Part shown: positions 1 through 7,943 of the stretch, one piece after another | How positions within the stretch are numbered: position 1 is the stretch's first letter | Layout: the number at the start of each line of letters is the position of its first letter | The notes under the pieces: generated by a model | Database searches by the model: none | What the model saw: the letters and a program-made list of their open reading frames with translations, nothing else | What the model was told of the DNA's origin: nothing | Source of the DNA: Halomonas sp. | GTDB lineage: Bacteria > Pseudomonadota > Gammaproteobacteria > Pseudomonadales > Halomonadaceae | NCBI RefSeq assembly: GCF_017983445.1 | Contig: NZ_JAGOBJ010000001.1 | Location: 189,632-253,631, forward strand | Length of the DNA stretch: 64,000 nt | Direction of reading: 5' to 3' | Translations under genes and position numbers: made by a program

Positions 1-3
1 TCA

Positions 4-1503
4 TCAAAAGCGCGGTAGCTCTGGATGCGGCAATTCATTGTTATGGACATGCATGGCGCCGAATTCAGCACAGCGGGCAAGGGTGGGGATGTTTTTTCCA
101 GGGTTAAGCAGGCGCTTGGGATCAAACGCGGCTTTTAACGCATGAAAAACGCTGATCTCATCCGCCTGGAACTGGCTGCACATCTGATTGATCTTTTCGC
201 GCCCTACGCCATGCTCACCGGTAATCGAGCCACCAGCGGCCACACAGAGTTCCAGAATCTTGCCGCCGACCTCTTCAGCCAGTGCCAGCTCGCCCTGTTT
301 ATTGGCATCAAACAAAATCAAGGGATGCATGTTACCGTCACCGGCGTGAAAGACGTTGGCTACCGCCAGGCCGCTCTGCTCGGAAAGCGCCGCAATGCCC
401 TTTAGCACGCGGGGCAGTTCGCGGCGGGGAATCGTGCCGTCCATGCAGTAGTAATCAGGCGACATGCGGCCGACCGCCGGGAAAGCATTTTTGCGCCCGG
501 CCCAGAACTTGGCACGCTCAAGTTCGTCACGGGCCTGCTGAATCTGTGTGGCACCGGCTTTTTCGAGCACGTTGCGTACCGTCTCGCAGTCGTCATCCAC
601 ATCCGCTTCAACGCCATCGAGCTCGCACAGTAAAATCGCTTCAGCGTCTAGCGGGTAGCCCGCCTTGACAAAATCTTCTGCGGCCTGGATGGCAAGCTTG
701 TCCATCATTTCCAGACCGCCTGGGATAATGCCCGCCGCAATAATGTCGCCCACCGCCCGGCCAGCTTTTTCGACATCGTCAAAGCTTGCCATCAAGACCT
801 TGGCGGTTTCAGGTTTGGGCAGTAGCTTAACGGTGATTTCGGTGACCACACCCAGCATGCCTTCTGAACCGTTCATCAGCGCGAGCAGATCAAAACCTGG
901 GGCATCCAGCGATTCAGCGCCCAGCGTCATGCGCTCTCCTTCAATGGTCAGCACATCAACACGCATCACGTTGTGCACGGTCAAGCCGTATTTCAGACAG
1001 TGCACGCCGCCAGCGTTTTCCGCTACGTTACCCCCAATCGAGCAGGCAATTTGAGATGACGGGTCGGGGGCGTAGTAAAGTCCGTAGGGTGCTGCCGCCT
1101 CGGAAATGGCCAGATTACGTACCCCAGGCTGCACGCGGGCCATGCGCGCGTCAGGGTCAACGCTCACTATCTTGTTGAACCGTGACATTACAAGCAGTAC
1201 GCCCTGTTCAAGCGGCAGCGCACCGCCGGAAAGGCCGGTACCCGCGCCTCGCGTCACCACTGGTACGTCTAATGCGTGGCAACATTTTAATAAAGCTTCG
1301 ACCTGTTCAAGGTTTTCTGGCAGCGCTACCAGCATGGGCAATACCCGGTAAGCGGCCAAGCCATCGCATTCGAAGGGGCGTAGATCCTCTTCCCGGTGAA
1401 GCAGGGTCAGGGTAGGCACTGCCTGCTGTAGTTCGGTTAAAACCTCGGTTTTATCACGGCGTGCAAGCTCGCCATCAAGGCGCTCATCAAAAAGGATATT
1501 CAT
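4..1503 (-). CDS. glcD: Glycolate oxidase subunit GlcD (FAD-linked)
   Basis: FAD subunit of the GlcDEF glycolate oxidase, which oxidises glycolate to glyoxylate at the inner membrane face. The protein follows E. coli GlcD almost residue by residue: the FAD-binding segment with RGAGTGLSGGALP, the SSQIACSIGGNVAENAGG loop, the HAGDGNMHP metal/active-site motif and GEHGVG near the C-terminus. I start it at the ATG of MNILFDERLDG because that gives 499 residues, the same as E. coli GlcD. The frame stays open upstream to 1605 but that extension has no counterpart. Two TGA codons in tandem close the gene at the window edge; glcE and glcF would be expected just outside to the left. It is divergent from glcC, as in E. 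coli, with a GntR-type operator between them. Confidence 0.95.
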   Translation of the reverse strand: MNILFDERLDGELARRDKTEVLTELQQAVPTLTLLHREEDLRPFECDGLAAYRVLPMLVALPENLEQVEALLKCCHALDVPVVTRGAGTGLSGGALPLEQGVLLVMSRFNKIVSVDPDARMARVQPGVRNLAISEAAAPYGLYYAPDPSSQIACSIGGNVAENAGGVHCLKYGLTVHNVMRVDVLTIEGERMTLGAESLDAPGFDLLALMNGSEGMLGVVTEITVKLLPKPETAKVLMASFDDVEKAGRAVGDIIAAGIIPGGLEMMDKLAIQAAEDFVKAGYPLDAEAILLCELDGVEADVDDDCETVRNVLEKAGATQIQQARDELERAKFWAGRKNAFPAVGRMSPDYYCMDGTIPRRELPRVLKGIAALSEQSGLAVANVFHAGDGNMHPLILFDANKQGELALAEEVGGKILELCVAAGGSITGEHGVGREKINQMCSQFQADEISVFHALKAAFDPKRLLNPGKNIPTLARCAEFGAMHVHNNELPHPELPRF

Positions 1504-1605
1504 CGCAACATCCCAGGTTTTTTTATCGTTAATGGTAACCGCACGGTCAATCATGCATGGGTCAATCTGAGCTGTTTTTGTATGCCTGTCCAGAGTGTGG
1601 TGCAA

Positions 1606-1616
1606 TGGTCAGACCA
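1606..1616. promoter_or_regulatory. GntR/FadR-type operator, glcD-glcC intergenic
   Basis: The sequence TGGTCAGACCA is an inverted repeat matching the TGGTNNNACCA consensus of FadR-subfamily GntR regulators (PdhR, LldR, GlcC). It lies about 100 bases before both glcD and glcC. The same element (TGGTCTGACCA) recurs at 15898-15908 before the lactate/glycolate permease. Binding by GlcC is inferred. Confidence 0.65.
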
Positions 1617-1716
1617 GTAATTGGTCGATAATCATGCAAGTGCTTGGGCTTTATAGATACGGTGCGATGGGGCTTATGTTATGGATCATTTCGACGGGTT
1701 CTTGAGAGGAAAGAGC

Positions 1717-2493
1717 GTGGGCTTTTCCAGTGAAGACATGTCCATAGGCAGGCGTACGCCTGAAAACGTCGCGGCTCGGTTGGAGCGCTTGATTCTGGAT
1801 GGCGTTTTTCGCCCTGGCCAGCTGTTACCGTCAGAAAGACGACTGTGCGAGCGGCTCAAGGTGTCCCGCGCCTCGCTGCGTGAAGGTTTACGGATTTTGC
1901 GCAGCAGAGGGATGATCGAAACGCGCCAGGGCCACGGCTCAACTGTGGCGTCGCTGTTGCCTATGCATGATAAAAGCCCGCTGATGCATCTGTTTCATGA
2001 CCATCCGCGTACGCTGTTCGATTTACTCGAAGTGCGCGCTCTGCTGGAAGGCGAGTCGGCGTATTTGGCCGCCAGGCGAGGCACGTCCATGGATCGCGTG
2101 CTGATTACCCGGCGCTACCGAGAAATGGCGGATTATGCCGAGCATTCAGACCCCATTGATGTGGAGCGTCTGGCGCGGCTGGACCACGCGTTTCATTTGG
2201 CGGTTTCCCAGGCGTCCCACAATCCGGTGCTTGTGCATACGCTGCAAAGCCTGACCGATCTGCTGTTGAGTTCGGTTTTTGCCTCTGTCAAGCACCTTTA
2301 TCATCGCGAGGGCCCGCGCGAGATGATCAACCGCCAGCATGCAAAACTTCATGATGCTGTGGTATCCGGCGATGCCGATCAGGCACGCCAGGTCGCGCTT
2401 GAGCATCTCACCAGCATTACCGAGCTTTTGCGTGAGCTGGAGGCAGAAAGCGAGCGCCTTGAGCGCTCCGCCATGCGTATGGAGCCGTGGTAG
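1717..2493 (+). CDS. glcC: Glycolate-responsive GntR-family activator GlcC
   Basis: FadR-subfamily (FCD) transcription regulator of glycolate utilisation. The N-terminal winged helix contains PSERRLCERLKVSRASLREG, very close to E. coli GlcC. The C-terminal FCD ligand domain keeps LLEVRALLEGESA, LDHAFHLAVSQASHN and the HARI/HAKL helix. I chose the GTG at 1717 because GAGAGGA sits six bases before it, giving 258 residues (E. coli 254). An ATG at 1738 aligns equally well with E. coli GlcC, and an ATG at 1681 is possible but has no ribosome-binding site. It is divergent from glcD and convergent with the next gene, with five bases between the stop codons. Confidence 0.9.
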   Translation: MGFSSEDMSIGRRTPENVAARLERLILDGVFRPGQLLPSERRLCERLKVSRASLREGLRILRSRGMIETRQGHGSTVASLLPMHDKSPLMHLFHDHPRTLFDLLEVRALLEGESAYLAARRGTSMDRVLITRRYREMADYAEHSDPIDVERLARLDHAFHLAVSQASHNPVLVHTLQSLTDLLLSSVFASVKHLYHREGPREMINRQHAKLHDAVVSGDADQARQVALEHLTSITELLRELEAESERLERSAMRMEPW

Positions 2494-2498
2494 CACGC

Positions 2499-3191
2499 TT
2501 AAGCGTTAACGACGCTATGCCCTTCATTCGGCGCTTCATCTTCGATCACCCCGGCTAACGTTGCCACTTCAAGCTTATTGCACAGGTGGTCGCGCAGGGT
2601 CTGACCGAGCAGCTGGCTATCGCGTTTTTCCAGCGCGTTGATCATGTTTTCATGATCCTTGACCGCCTGATCCCAAAACGCCTGGGTCATCTTTTTCGAG
2701 TAGCGCACGCGCTTCACGCGCTGACTAAGATTGTTGTACATCTCTTGGAGCACTTCGTTTTGAGATGCGGCCAAAATGCCTTCGTGAATTTGTCGGTTAA
2801 GCTCGAAATAAGCTTTTAAATCATGTTGATGGTAGTGCTCAAGCATGCTGTTGTGCAGCGTGCGAATAGCGGCAATTTCCTTGTCGGTGATATGTTGGCA
2901 GGCCAGTTCGCCGGATAAACCTTCCAGCGCCGCCATAAGGTCGTATGTGTCCTTGACCTTCTTGAAGGTCAAGCGAACCACCCGAGCGCCACGGTTGGGC
3001 AGCAGCTCAATCAGACCTTCGGTTGCCAGCACCTTGAGTGCTTCTCTTAGGGGAGTACGCGAGACGCCAAATTTTTCACACAGCTGTTTTTCTGATATCC
3101 GTTCGCCGGGCGACAGCTCGCCATGCTCGATAAGATCGCCAATACGATCGGCGACTTCGCGGTACAAGTTACGCTGCAGTATTTTCGTCAT
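2499..3191 (-). CDS. GntR-family regulator, FCD subfamily
   Basis: 230-residue transcription regulator: winged-helix DNA-binding domain at residues 10-75 (ISEKQLCEKFGVSRTPLREA) followed by an all-helical FCD ligand domain with the NRQIHEGILAASQN metal/ligand helix. It is divergent from the DUF336 gene and the long catabolic run beginning at 3435, so it is probably their local regulator. A near-identical 14-base motif before the DUF336 gene and before the TRAP operon is a candidate operator. The effector is unknown; an organic acid is likely for this subfamily. Confidence 0.85.
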   Translation of the reverse strand: MTKILQRNLYREVADRIGDLIEHGELSPGERISEKQLCEKFGVSRTPLREALKVLATEGLIELLPNRGARVVRLTFKKVKDTYDLMAALEGLSGELACQHITDKEIAAIRTLHNSMLEHYHQHDLKAYFELNRQIHEGILAASQNEVLQEMYNNLSQRVKRVRYSKKMTQAFWDQAVKDHENMINALEKRDSQLLGQTLRDHLCNKLEVATLAGVIEDEAPNEGHSVVNA

Positions 3192-3323
3192 TGTTCTCTT
3201 CCTTCACGGTCATCCACCTGGCGATCCTACCAAGCTTTGTACAGTACTTTTGCATAGTGCTAATAAAATTTAGCCGACTTCCCGCTTGGTATAGTGGCGA
3301 GTCTACGCATGATCTGCAAAAGT

Positions 3324-3337
3324 AATTATGAATTCAA
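3324..3337. promoter_or_regulatory. Candidate GntR operator, copy 1
   Basis: AATTATGAATTCAA lies between the GntR gene (start 3191) and the DUF336 gene. It matches AATTTTGAATTCAA at 4062-4075, before the TRAP operon, at 13 of 14 positions. The core TGAATTCA is palindromic. Its role as an operator is inferred from position and repetition. Confidence 0.4.
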
Positions 3338-3434
3338 TATTAACCAGCGTATAAAAAAGTTGCTGGTAAGCGTATTGGTCCTCTCCTGTTTCCAGGAGAA
3401 CTTAGCAGCTAACAAGGATAATAAGGAGCAATCA

Positions 3435-3902
3435 ATGGCAGGTAACGTATATCTCGCAAGCGTGCAGCTGACCCGAGTTCAGGCCCGAGCAATGGTGGAA
3501 GGGGTCGTTACTCAGGCCCGGGAAGCTGGCCTGACACCCTTGACCATCGTGGTGCTGGATGGTGGTGGCCACGTGGTGGTGGCTGAGCGCGAAGACGGGT
3601 GCGCGCCTTTGCGCTACCCCGTAGCGCAAGGAAAAGCCTATGCCGCGCTAGGCATTGGCGTTGCCAGTGGTGTGACAGGGGAGCGCAATCAAGAGCGGCC
3701 GGCCTTTCTAGCGAGTGTAGCCGCCGCCTCTCAAGGTCATTTTATTCCCGTAGCGGGTGGTGTACTCATTCTTGATGAACAGAACTGCGTGATTGGTGCC
3801 GTAGGCGTAAGTGGCGCATCGTCAAGCGAAGATCAGCAGGCCGCTATTGCGGGTATTGAGGCCACCGGGTTCAAGTGGGGGCTTGACCCTACGCTTGATT
3901 AA
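3435..3902 (+). CDS. DUF336 / GlcG-HbpS family protein
   Basis: 155-residue protein of the haem-degrading/GlcG family (DUF336), recognised by VVLDGGGHVVVAERED, the central PVAQGKAYAALG helix and the C-terminal VAGGVLILDE...GAVGVSGASSSEDQ motif. Family members bind haem or small ligands and often sit in glycolate, diol or organic-acid operons; the reaction is usually unknown. Start chosen at the ATG preceded by AAGGAG (about 3423-3428); the reading frame extends further upstream but with no convincing signal. A rho-independent terminator follows, so this gene can be transcribed apart from the TRAP operon. Confidence 0.8.
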   Translation: MAGNVYLASVQLTRVQARAMVEGVVTQAREAGLTPLTIVVLDGGGHVVVAEREDGCAPLRYPVAQGKAYAALGIGVASGVTGERNQERPAFLASVAAASQGHFIPVAGGVLILDEQNCVIGAVGVSGASSSEDQQAAIAGIEATGFKWGLDPTLD

Positions 3903-3927
3903 CGCTCCTTTTGTAGAATTATCCACA

Positions 3928-3955
3928 AAAGCGCCTCAATGCAGGCGCTTTTTTT
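3928..3955 (+). terminator. Rho-independent terminator after DUF336 gene
   Basis: Stem AAAGCGCCT / AGGCGCTTT with a short loop, followed by a run of T. It lies 25 bases after the stop codon. Confidence 0.85.
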
Positions 3956-4061
3956 ATGGCTGAAAATTTTTACGCGTATCAACCTGGGGCTGATTGCTTG
4001 TAAATCAAACAGCTGTGAAGCAGGCCTTTCAATCAATACGAAAGTTTAATACCTAATTTTG

Positions 4062-4076
4062 AATTTTGAATTCAAA
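4062..4076. promoter_or_regulatory. Candidate GntR operator, copy 2
   Basis: AATTTTGAATTCAA with a perfect 12-base palindrome TTTGAATTCAAA (4065-4076), about 130 bases before the dctP start. It shares 13 of 14 bases with the site at 3324-3337. Confidence 0.4.
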
Positions 4077-4206
4077 TTGAATGAGTGCACAGGAGCGGTG
4101 TACGCGTCGCAGGGAAGCGACAACAAAATGAGCGTGCAAGGTTCATCGGTCTATAAACCCCCGATGGCGACGATCCAACAACAATAAGTTTCTCTTGGAG
4201 TGCTCT

Positions 4207-5184
4207 ATGAAATTTTTCAAAACAACGCTTTTGACCGTTGCCGTGGCGATTGGCTTACAGGCCTCTGCGGCGAATGCCAATACGGAAGTGCGGCTGGGCC
4301 ATGTGGGTGGTCCTGGTTCGCTGTTTGAAATTACCGCCAATCGCTTTGCCGAGCTTGCCAATGAGCGCCTGGAAGGCGTGGCTGAAGTGAATGTGTACGG
4401 TAATAGCCAGTTGGGAAGCGACGAGTCGATGATGCGACGCTTGCGGTTAGGGTCGCTTGATCTGTCGATCCCCTCGACGGTAATGAGTTCTGAATCCGAT
4501 CAGTTCGCGTTATTTGAAATGCCCTACCTGATTAAAGACCGTGAGCACATGAAGCGGGTTCGTGATGAAGTCGTTCGCGGGCCGCTTTATGAAGCAGCCG
4601 AGGCGCGCGGTTTCAAGATTATCGGCGTATGGGAAAACGGTTTCCGTCAGATCACTAACAACGTAAGACCTATCGTCGTGCCGGAGGATCTTGACGGCAT
4701 CAAGCTGCGTACGCCCAGCGGCGTATGGCGCATTGAGATGTTCAGAAGCTACGGTGCCGCTCCTTCGCCGATGTCGCTTTCTGAAGTGTTCGTGGCGCTG
4801 CAGACCGGCGCTATGGATGGACAGGAAAACCCCCTCATTCAGACCTATTCCTCACGCTTCCAGGAAGTGCAGGATTATCTATCCATGTCGAACCACGTCT
4901 ATACACCCGCTTATCTGACCGCGGGTGTCAGCTGGAATCGTCTGCCTGAAGAAGTGCGTACCGTGCTCGAGGAAGTCGCCCTGGAAATGGAAGACTTCGC
5001 GCTTGAAGAGGGCTTGCGCCTGGACGAAGAAACCTTGGTAAAAATGCGTGACGAAGGCATGGAAGTCAATGAAGTCGACTTCGATGCTTTTGTTGAAGCC
5101 TCCCAGACCATTTATGACAAGTTTGCCGATGAAGTCGATGGCGGTCAGGAATTAATCGATACGGTAGCCAGCCTGCGCGACTAA
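4207..5184 (+). CDS. dctP: TRAP transporter solute-binding protein, DctP family
   Basis: 325-residue periplasmic binding protein of a TRAP organic-acid importer. The signal peptide spans residues 1-24 and ends in ASAANA. The mature part has the DctP fold with LGSDESMMRRLRLGSLDLSI, then the ligand-anchor region GVWENGFRQITNNVRPI (with the family's conserved arginine) and GLDGIK-like LDGIKLRTP. QTGAMDGQENP is the usual family signature. Start chosen at the ATG 7-8 bases after TTGGAG. It is followed by small and large membrane subunit genes with a stem-loop between. A carboxylate substrate is expected; which one cannot be told. Confidence 0.92.
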   Translation: MKFFKTTLLTVAVAIGLQASAANANTEVRLGHVGGPGSLFEITANRFAELANERLEGVAEVNVYGNSQLGSDESMMRRLRLGSLDLSIPSTVMSSESDQFALFEMPYLIKDREHMKRVRDEVVRGPLYEAAEARGFKIIGVWENGFRQITNNVRPIVVPEDLDGIKLRTPSGVWRIEMFRSYGAAPSPMSLSEVFVALQTGAMDGQENPLIQTYSSRFQEVQDYLSMSNHVYTPAYLTAGVSWNRLPEEVRTVLEEVALEMEDFALEEGLRLDEETLVKMRDEGMEVNEVDFDAFVEASQTIYDKFADEVDGGQELIDTVASLRD

Positions 5185-5204
5185 AACCGGCAACGGTCTC
5201 TTCG

Positions 5205-5233
5205 AGGCGCATTGCCTGACGCAGGGTGCGCCT
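5205..5233 (+). promoter_or_regulatory. Stem-loop between dctP and dctQ
   Basis: Inverted repeat AGGCGCA / TGCGCCT with a 15-base loop, not followed by a T-run, so not a normal terminator. It occupies the gap between the binding-protein and small-permease genes. The other three tripartite transporter operons here have hairpins in the same place. Confidence 0.5.
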
Positions 5234-5252
5234 TATTGCTCTGGAGGTTTCA

Positions 5253-5813
5253 ATGAGTGCTTATACCAAGTTCAAGAACGCCTATTTCTCGTTTCTTGAG
5301 GGAATTGTGGTGGTCTTGGTTATTGCCCTGGCAGGCGTTGTCACTATCGGGTTCGTTACGCGCTATCTCGGCTTCCCATTGAGCTGGTATGACGAATTGG
5401 CGGCCGTGCTGCTGGCATGGGTGACGTACTACGGAACGGCCCTGGCGGCCGCGAGAGGGGCGCATATTACCTGTCCCAGCATATTGAACATGTGTCCGCC
5501 GTCGATTCGAGTGCCGATCGCATTGCTGGCAGAAGCCATCACCATCGGCTTTTTCGTATTTCTTGGCCTGGCCAGCTACCAGGTGATGCTGATTCTTGAG
5601 GGCGTCAATATGGTCAGCCTGCCCTCCATCTCCATGCAGCTTACCCAGTCGGCCATCCCCGTGGCTTCCGTACTGTTCATCATCGCTGAACTGCTGCGCT
5701 TGCCTGACGTGCTGAAAAGCGCACGTGGCAAAGGGTTTATCGATCATGAACTGGAAGAAGCCGGTATCGATGCCGAAGAAGTCGAAGCCGTCAGCACTCA
5801 ACAGCGAGGGTAA
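5253..5813 (+). CDS. dctQ: TRAP transporter small permease, DctQ family
   Basis: 186-residue membrane protein with four predicted transmembrane segments (roughly residues 12-35, 47-65, 88-108 and 130-150 by hydrophobicity). The family signature RYLGFPLSWYDELAAVLLAW is present. It is the small subunit that joins DctM in the TRAP carrier. Start chosen at the ATG after CTGGAGG; an in-frame upstream start lacks support. The C-terminal tail is acidic and cytoplasmic. The dctM gene begins nine bases after its stop. Confidence 0.9.
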   Translation: MSAYTKFKNAYFSFLEGIVVVLVIALAGVVTIGFVTRYLGFPLSWYDELAAVLLAWVTYYGTALAAARGAHITCPSILNMCPPSIRVPIALLAEAITIGFFVFLGLASYQVMLILEGVNMVSLPSISMQLTQSAIPVASVLFIIAELLRLPDVLKSARGKGFIDHELEEAGIDAEEVEAVSTQQRG

Positions 5814-5822
5814 GTAGCCAGC

Positions 5823-7106
5823 ATGACCATACTGTATATCTTCATCGCATTGATCGTGTTGATTATGATCAACGTGCCGGTGGCGGTTGCCCTGGCGCTA
5901 GTGGGTACCATTGCCACCTTTATGACCTACGGCAGCATGGCGATGCCGACAGTCGGCATGACCATGTTCGAAGGGGCGACGAACTTCCCTTTGATCGCTA
6001 TTCCGCTGTTTATTCTGGCCGGCGCGATCATGAACGCCTCCAGTATCTCGCGCCGCTTGATCGATCTGGCCATGGCCATGGTCGGGTTTATCAAGGGCGG
6101 GCTTTCCATGGTAACGATAGGCGCCTCGGTGTTTTTCGCTGAAATCTCCGGGTCATCGGTTGCCGGGGTGTCGGCGATCGGCAGTATCCTGATTCCGGCC
6201 ATGCGTAAAAAGGGCTACTCAAAAGAGTTTGCCGCTTCCATCTCTTCATCGGCTGCCAGCTTGGCGATCATCTTACCGCCTTCGATTCCCATGATCCTCT
6301 ACGCGGTGATGTCCGGCGAATCCGTGGTTCAGATGTTTGTGGCGGGTATCTTCCCCGGCCTGTTGGGCGCCATGGGGCTGGCCGCCATGTGTTACTACCT
6401 GGCTCGGAAATACAACTTTCCGTCTGAGGGGCGTTTTCAGCTTTCCAATCTGTGGAAAGCCTTCAAAGAGGCGATCTGGGCACTGCTGATTCCGGTCATT
6501 ATTCTGGGCGGTATCTTTGGCGGCTTTGTAACGGCAACTGAAGGCGCGGCCCTTGCCGTCTGCGTGGCAATCTTTATCAGTGCAGTGGTCTATCGCGAGT
6601 TTACGATCAGAAATTTTATCGACTCGTGCAAAAGCGCTGGCGTGCAAACGGCGGTAGTAATGCTACTGGTGGCGGCTTCTGCGGTGGTAGGCAGCTATCT
6701 CACTGAAACCCGCGTGCCCCAGGAAATCGCCATGCAGATCAGCGAACTGACGGATAACAAATACGTCATCCTGGCTCTGCTCAATATTATCTTCCTGATT
6801 CTAGGGGTCTTCCTGCACTCTGCCGCGGCCATCATTCTGGTCGTGCCTATCGTACTGCCGCTTGTTCTGGAAGTGGGTATCGACCCGCTGCACTTTGGCT
6901 TGATTGTTACGCTGAACCTGGCGATTGGCCAGCAGACACCGCCCGTGGCCAGTGTGCTGATTGCCGCGTGCTCGATTGCCAAATCGGATATCTGGGCGAC
7001 ATCCAAAACCAACCTGTGGTTTATCGCTGTGCTGTTCACGATTTTGATGATCAACACCTACATCCCCGCGTTTGCTCTGGCGCTGGTTAACTTTATCTAC
7101 GGCTGA
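5823..7106 (+). CDS. dctM: TRAP transporter large permease, DctM family
   Basis: 427-residue integral membrane protein, the sodium-driven transport subunit of the TRAP system. About twelve hydrophobic segments are visible. Family motifs are present: FPLIAIPLFILAGAIMN near residue 60, SGSSVAGVSAIGSILIP near 110, PPSIPMILYA near 155, and NLAIGQQTPPVASVL near 360, the usual C-terminal signature. It is followed 11 bases later by the crotonase gene, so transport and catabolism are cotranscribed. Confidence 0.93.
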   Translation: MTILYIFIALIVLIMINVPVAVALALVGTIATFMTYGSMAMPTVGMTMFEGATNFPLIAIPLFILAGAIMNASSISRRLIDLAMAMVGFIKGGLSMVTIGASVFFAEISGSSVAGVSAIGSILIPAMRKKGYSKEFAASISSSAASLAIILPPSIPMILYAVMSGESVVQMFVAGIFPGLLGAMGLAAMCYYLARKYNFPSEGRFQLSNLWKAFKEAIWALLIPVIILGGIFGGFVTATEGAALAVCVAIFISAVVYREFTIRNFIDSCKSAGVQTAVVMLLVAASAVVGSYLTETRVPQEIAMQISELTDNKYVILALLNIIFLILGVFLHSAAAIILVVPIVLPLVLEVGIDPLHFGLIVTLNLAIGQQTPPVASVLIAACSIAKSDIWATSKTNLWFIAVLFTILMINTYIPAFALALVNFIYG

Positions 7107-7117
7107 GGGAGTCATTT

Positions 7118-7924
7118 ATGAAAAACTCACATGATTCACCGCTAACCGAGAGCGTGCAGTTTGAAATACGCGAGGGGGTTGCCTGGATCGGTTTTAACCG
7201 CCCGCAAAGCCGCAATGCGATGACTTGGGAGATGTACAACGCCCTGGAACACTACTGCGATGTTCTGGCAGGTGACGACGAAGTTCACGCCGTGGTGCTT
7301 CACGGGGTAGGCGGCGAAGCGTTTGTCGCGGGCACGGATATCACCCAGTTTGCCAACTTCTCAAAGCCTGATGATGCCATCGGCTATGAGCGCCGGATCG
7401 ATCAGGTCGTTGGCAAGCTTGAACGCTTTCCCAAGCCAACCTTGGCGCTGATTGAAGGGGCCTGTGTGGGCGGCGGGGCCGCGCTTGCCCTGGTATGCGA
7501 CTTCCGTTACGCCACCTCGACCATGAAGTTCGGGGTGCCCATCGCCAAGACTCTGGGCAATACGCTATCGATCAATAATGTATCGCGTCTTATCGACATG
7601 ATAGGCGTGGCCCGTACCAAGGAGGTGCTGATGATGGCGAGGCTGTTTGGCGCCGAAGAGGCGCACGCAGCCGGGTTTGTGAACCACATCTTTGAGGCCG
7701 ACACCATTTATGCTGACGTCGCCAAGCTCGCGGCAGACTTTGCCAAGCGGGCACCGCTTACCCTGCAGGCCAGCAAAGCGTTGATCAACCGGGCGCTTGA
7801 GCAACGCAGGTTGGAAGCGGATGCCAGCGACGACTGGGTAACTACCTGCTATATGAGCCGCGACTTCGCCGCTGCCGTGGATAAGTTCGTCAATAAAACG
7901 TCGTTCGAGTGGACGGGCCGCTAA
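7118..7924 (+). CDS. Enoyl-CoA hydratase/isomerase (crotonase) family protein
   Basis: 268-residue crotonase-fold protein acting on an acyl-CoA. The first oxyanion-hole segment (AFVAGTDITQF) and the second (GACVGGGAALALVCDFRYA) are clear. Aligned by eye with mitochondrial enoyl-CoA hydratase, the position of the first catalytic glutamate is in FGVPIAKTLGNTLS, where no glutamate is present. A glutamate at the second position (TKEVLMM) is kept. So a simple hydratase role is uncertain; isomerase, dehydratase or lyase chemistry is possible. It sits between dctM and a class III CoA-transferase and is probably a partner of the latter. Confidence 0.82.
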   Translation: MKNSHDSPLTESVQFEIREGVAWIGFNRPQSRNAMTWEMYNALEHYCDVLAGDDEVHAVVLHGVGGEAFVAGTDITQFANFSKPDDAIGYERRIDQVVGKLERFPKPTLALIEGACVGGGAALALVCDFRYATSTMKFGVPIAKTLGNTLSINNVSRLIDMIGVARTKEVLMMARLFGAEEAHAAGFVNHIFEADTIYADVAKLAADFAKRAPLTLQASKALINRALEQRRLEADASDDWVTTCYMSRDFAAAVDKFVNKTSFEWTGR

Positions 7925-7943
7925 ACGAGAAGGAGGAGGGCGC

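Larger units (their letters stand above)
3903..4206. other. Intergenic region before the first TRAP operon
   Basis: Just over 300 bases without a gene. It holds the terminator of the DUF336 gene (3928-3955), the palindromic candidate operator (4062-4076) and, presumably, the promoter of the catabolic run beginning at 4207. No other feature was seen. Confidence 0.6.
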
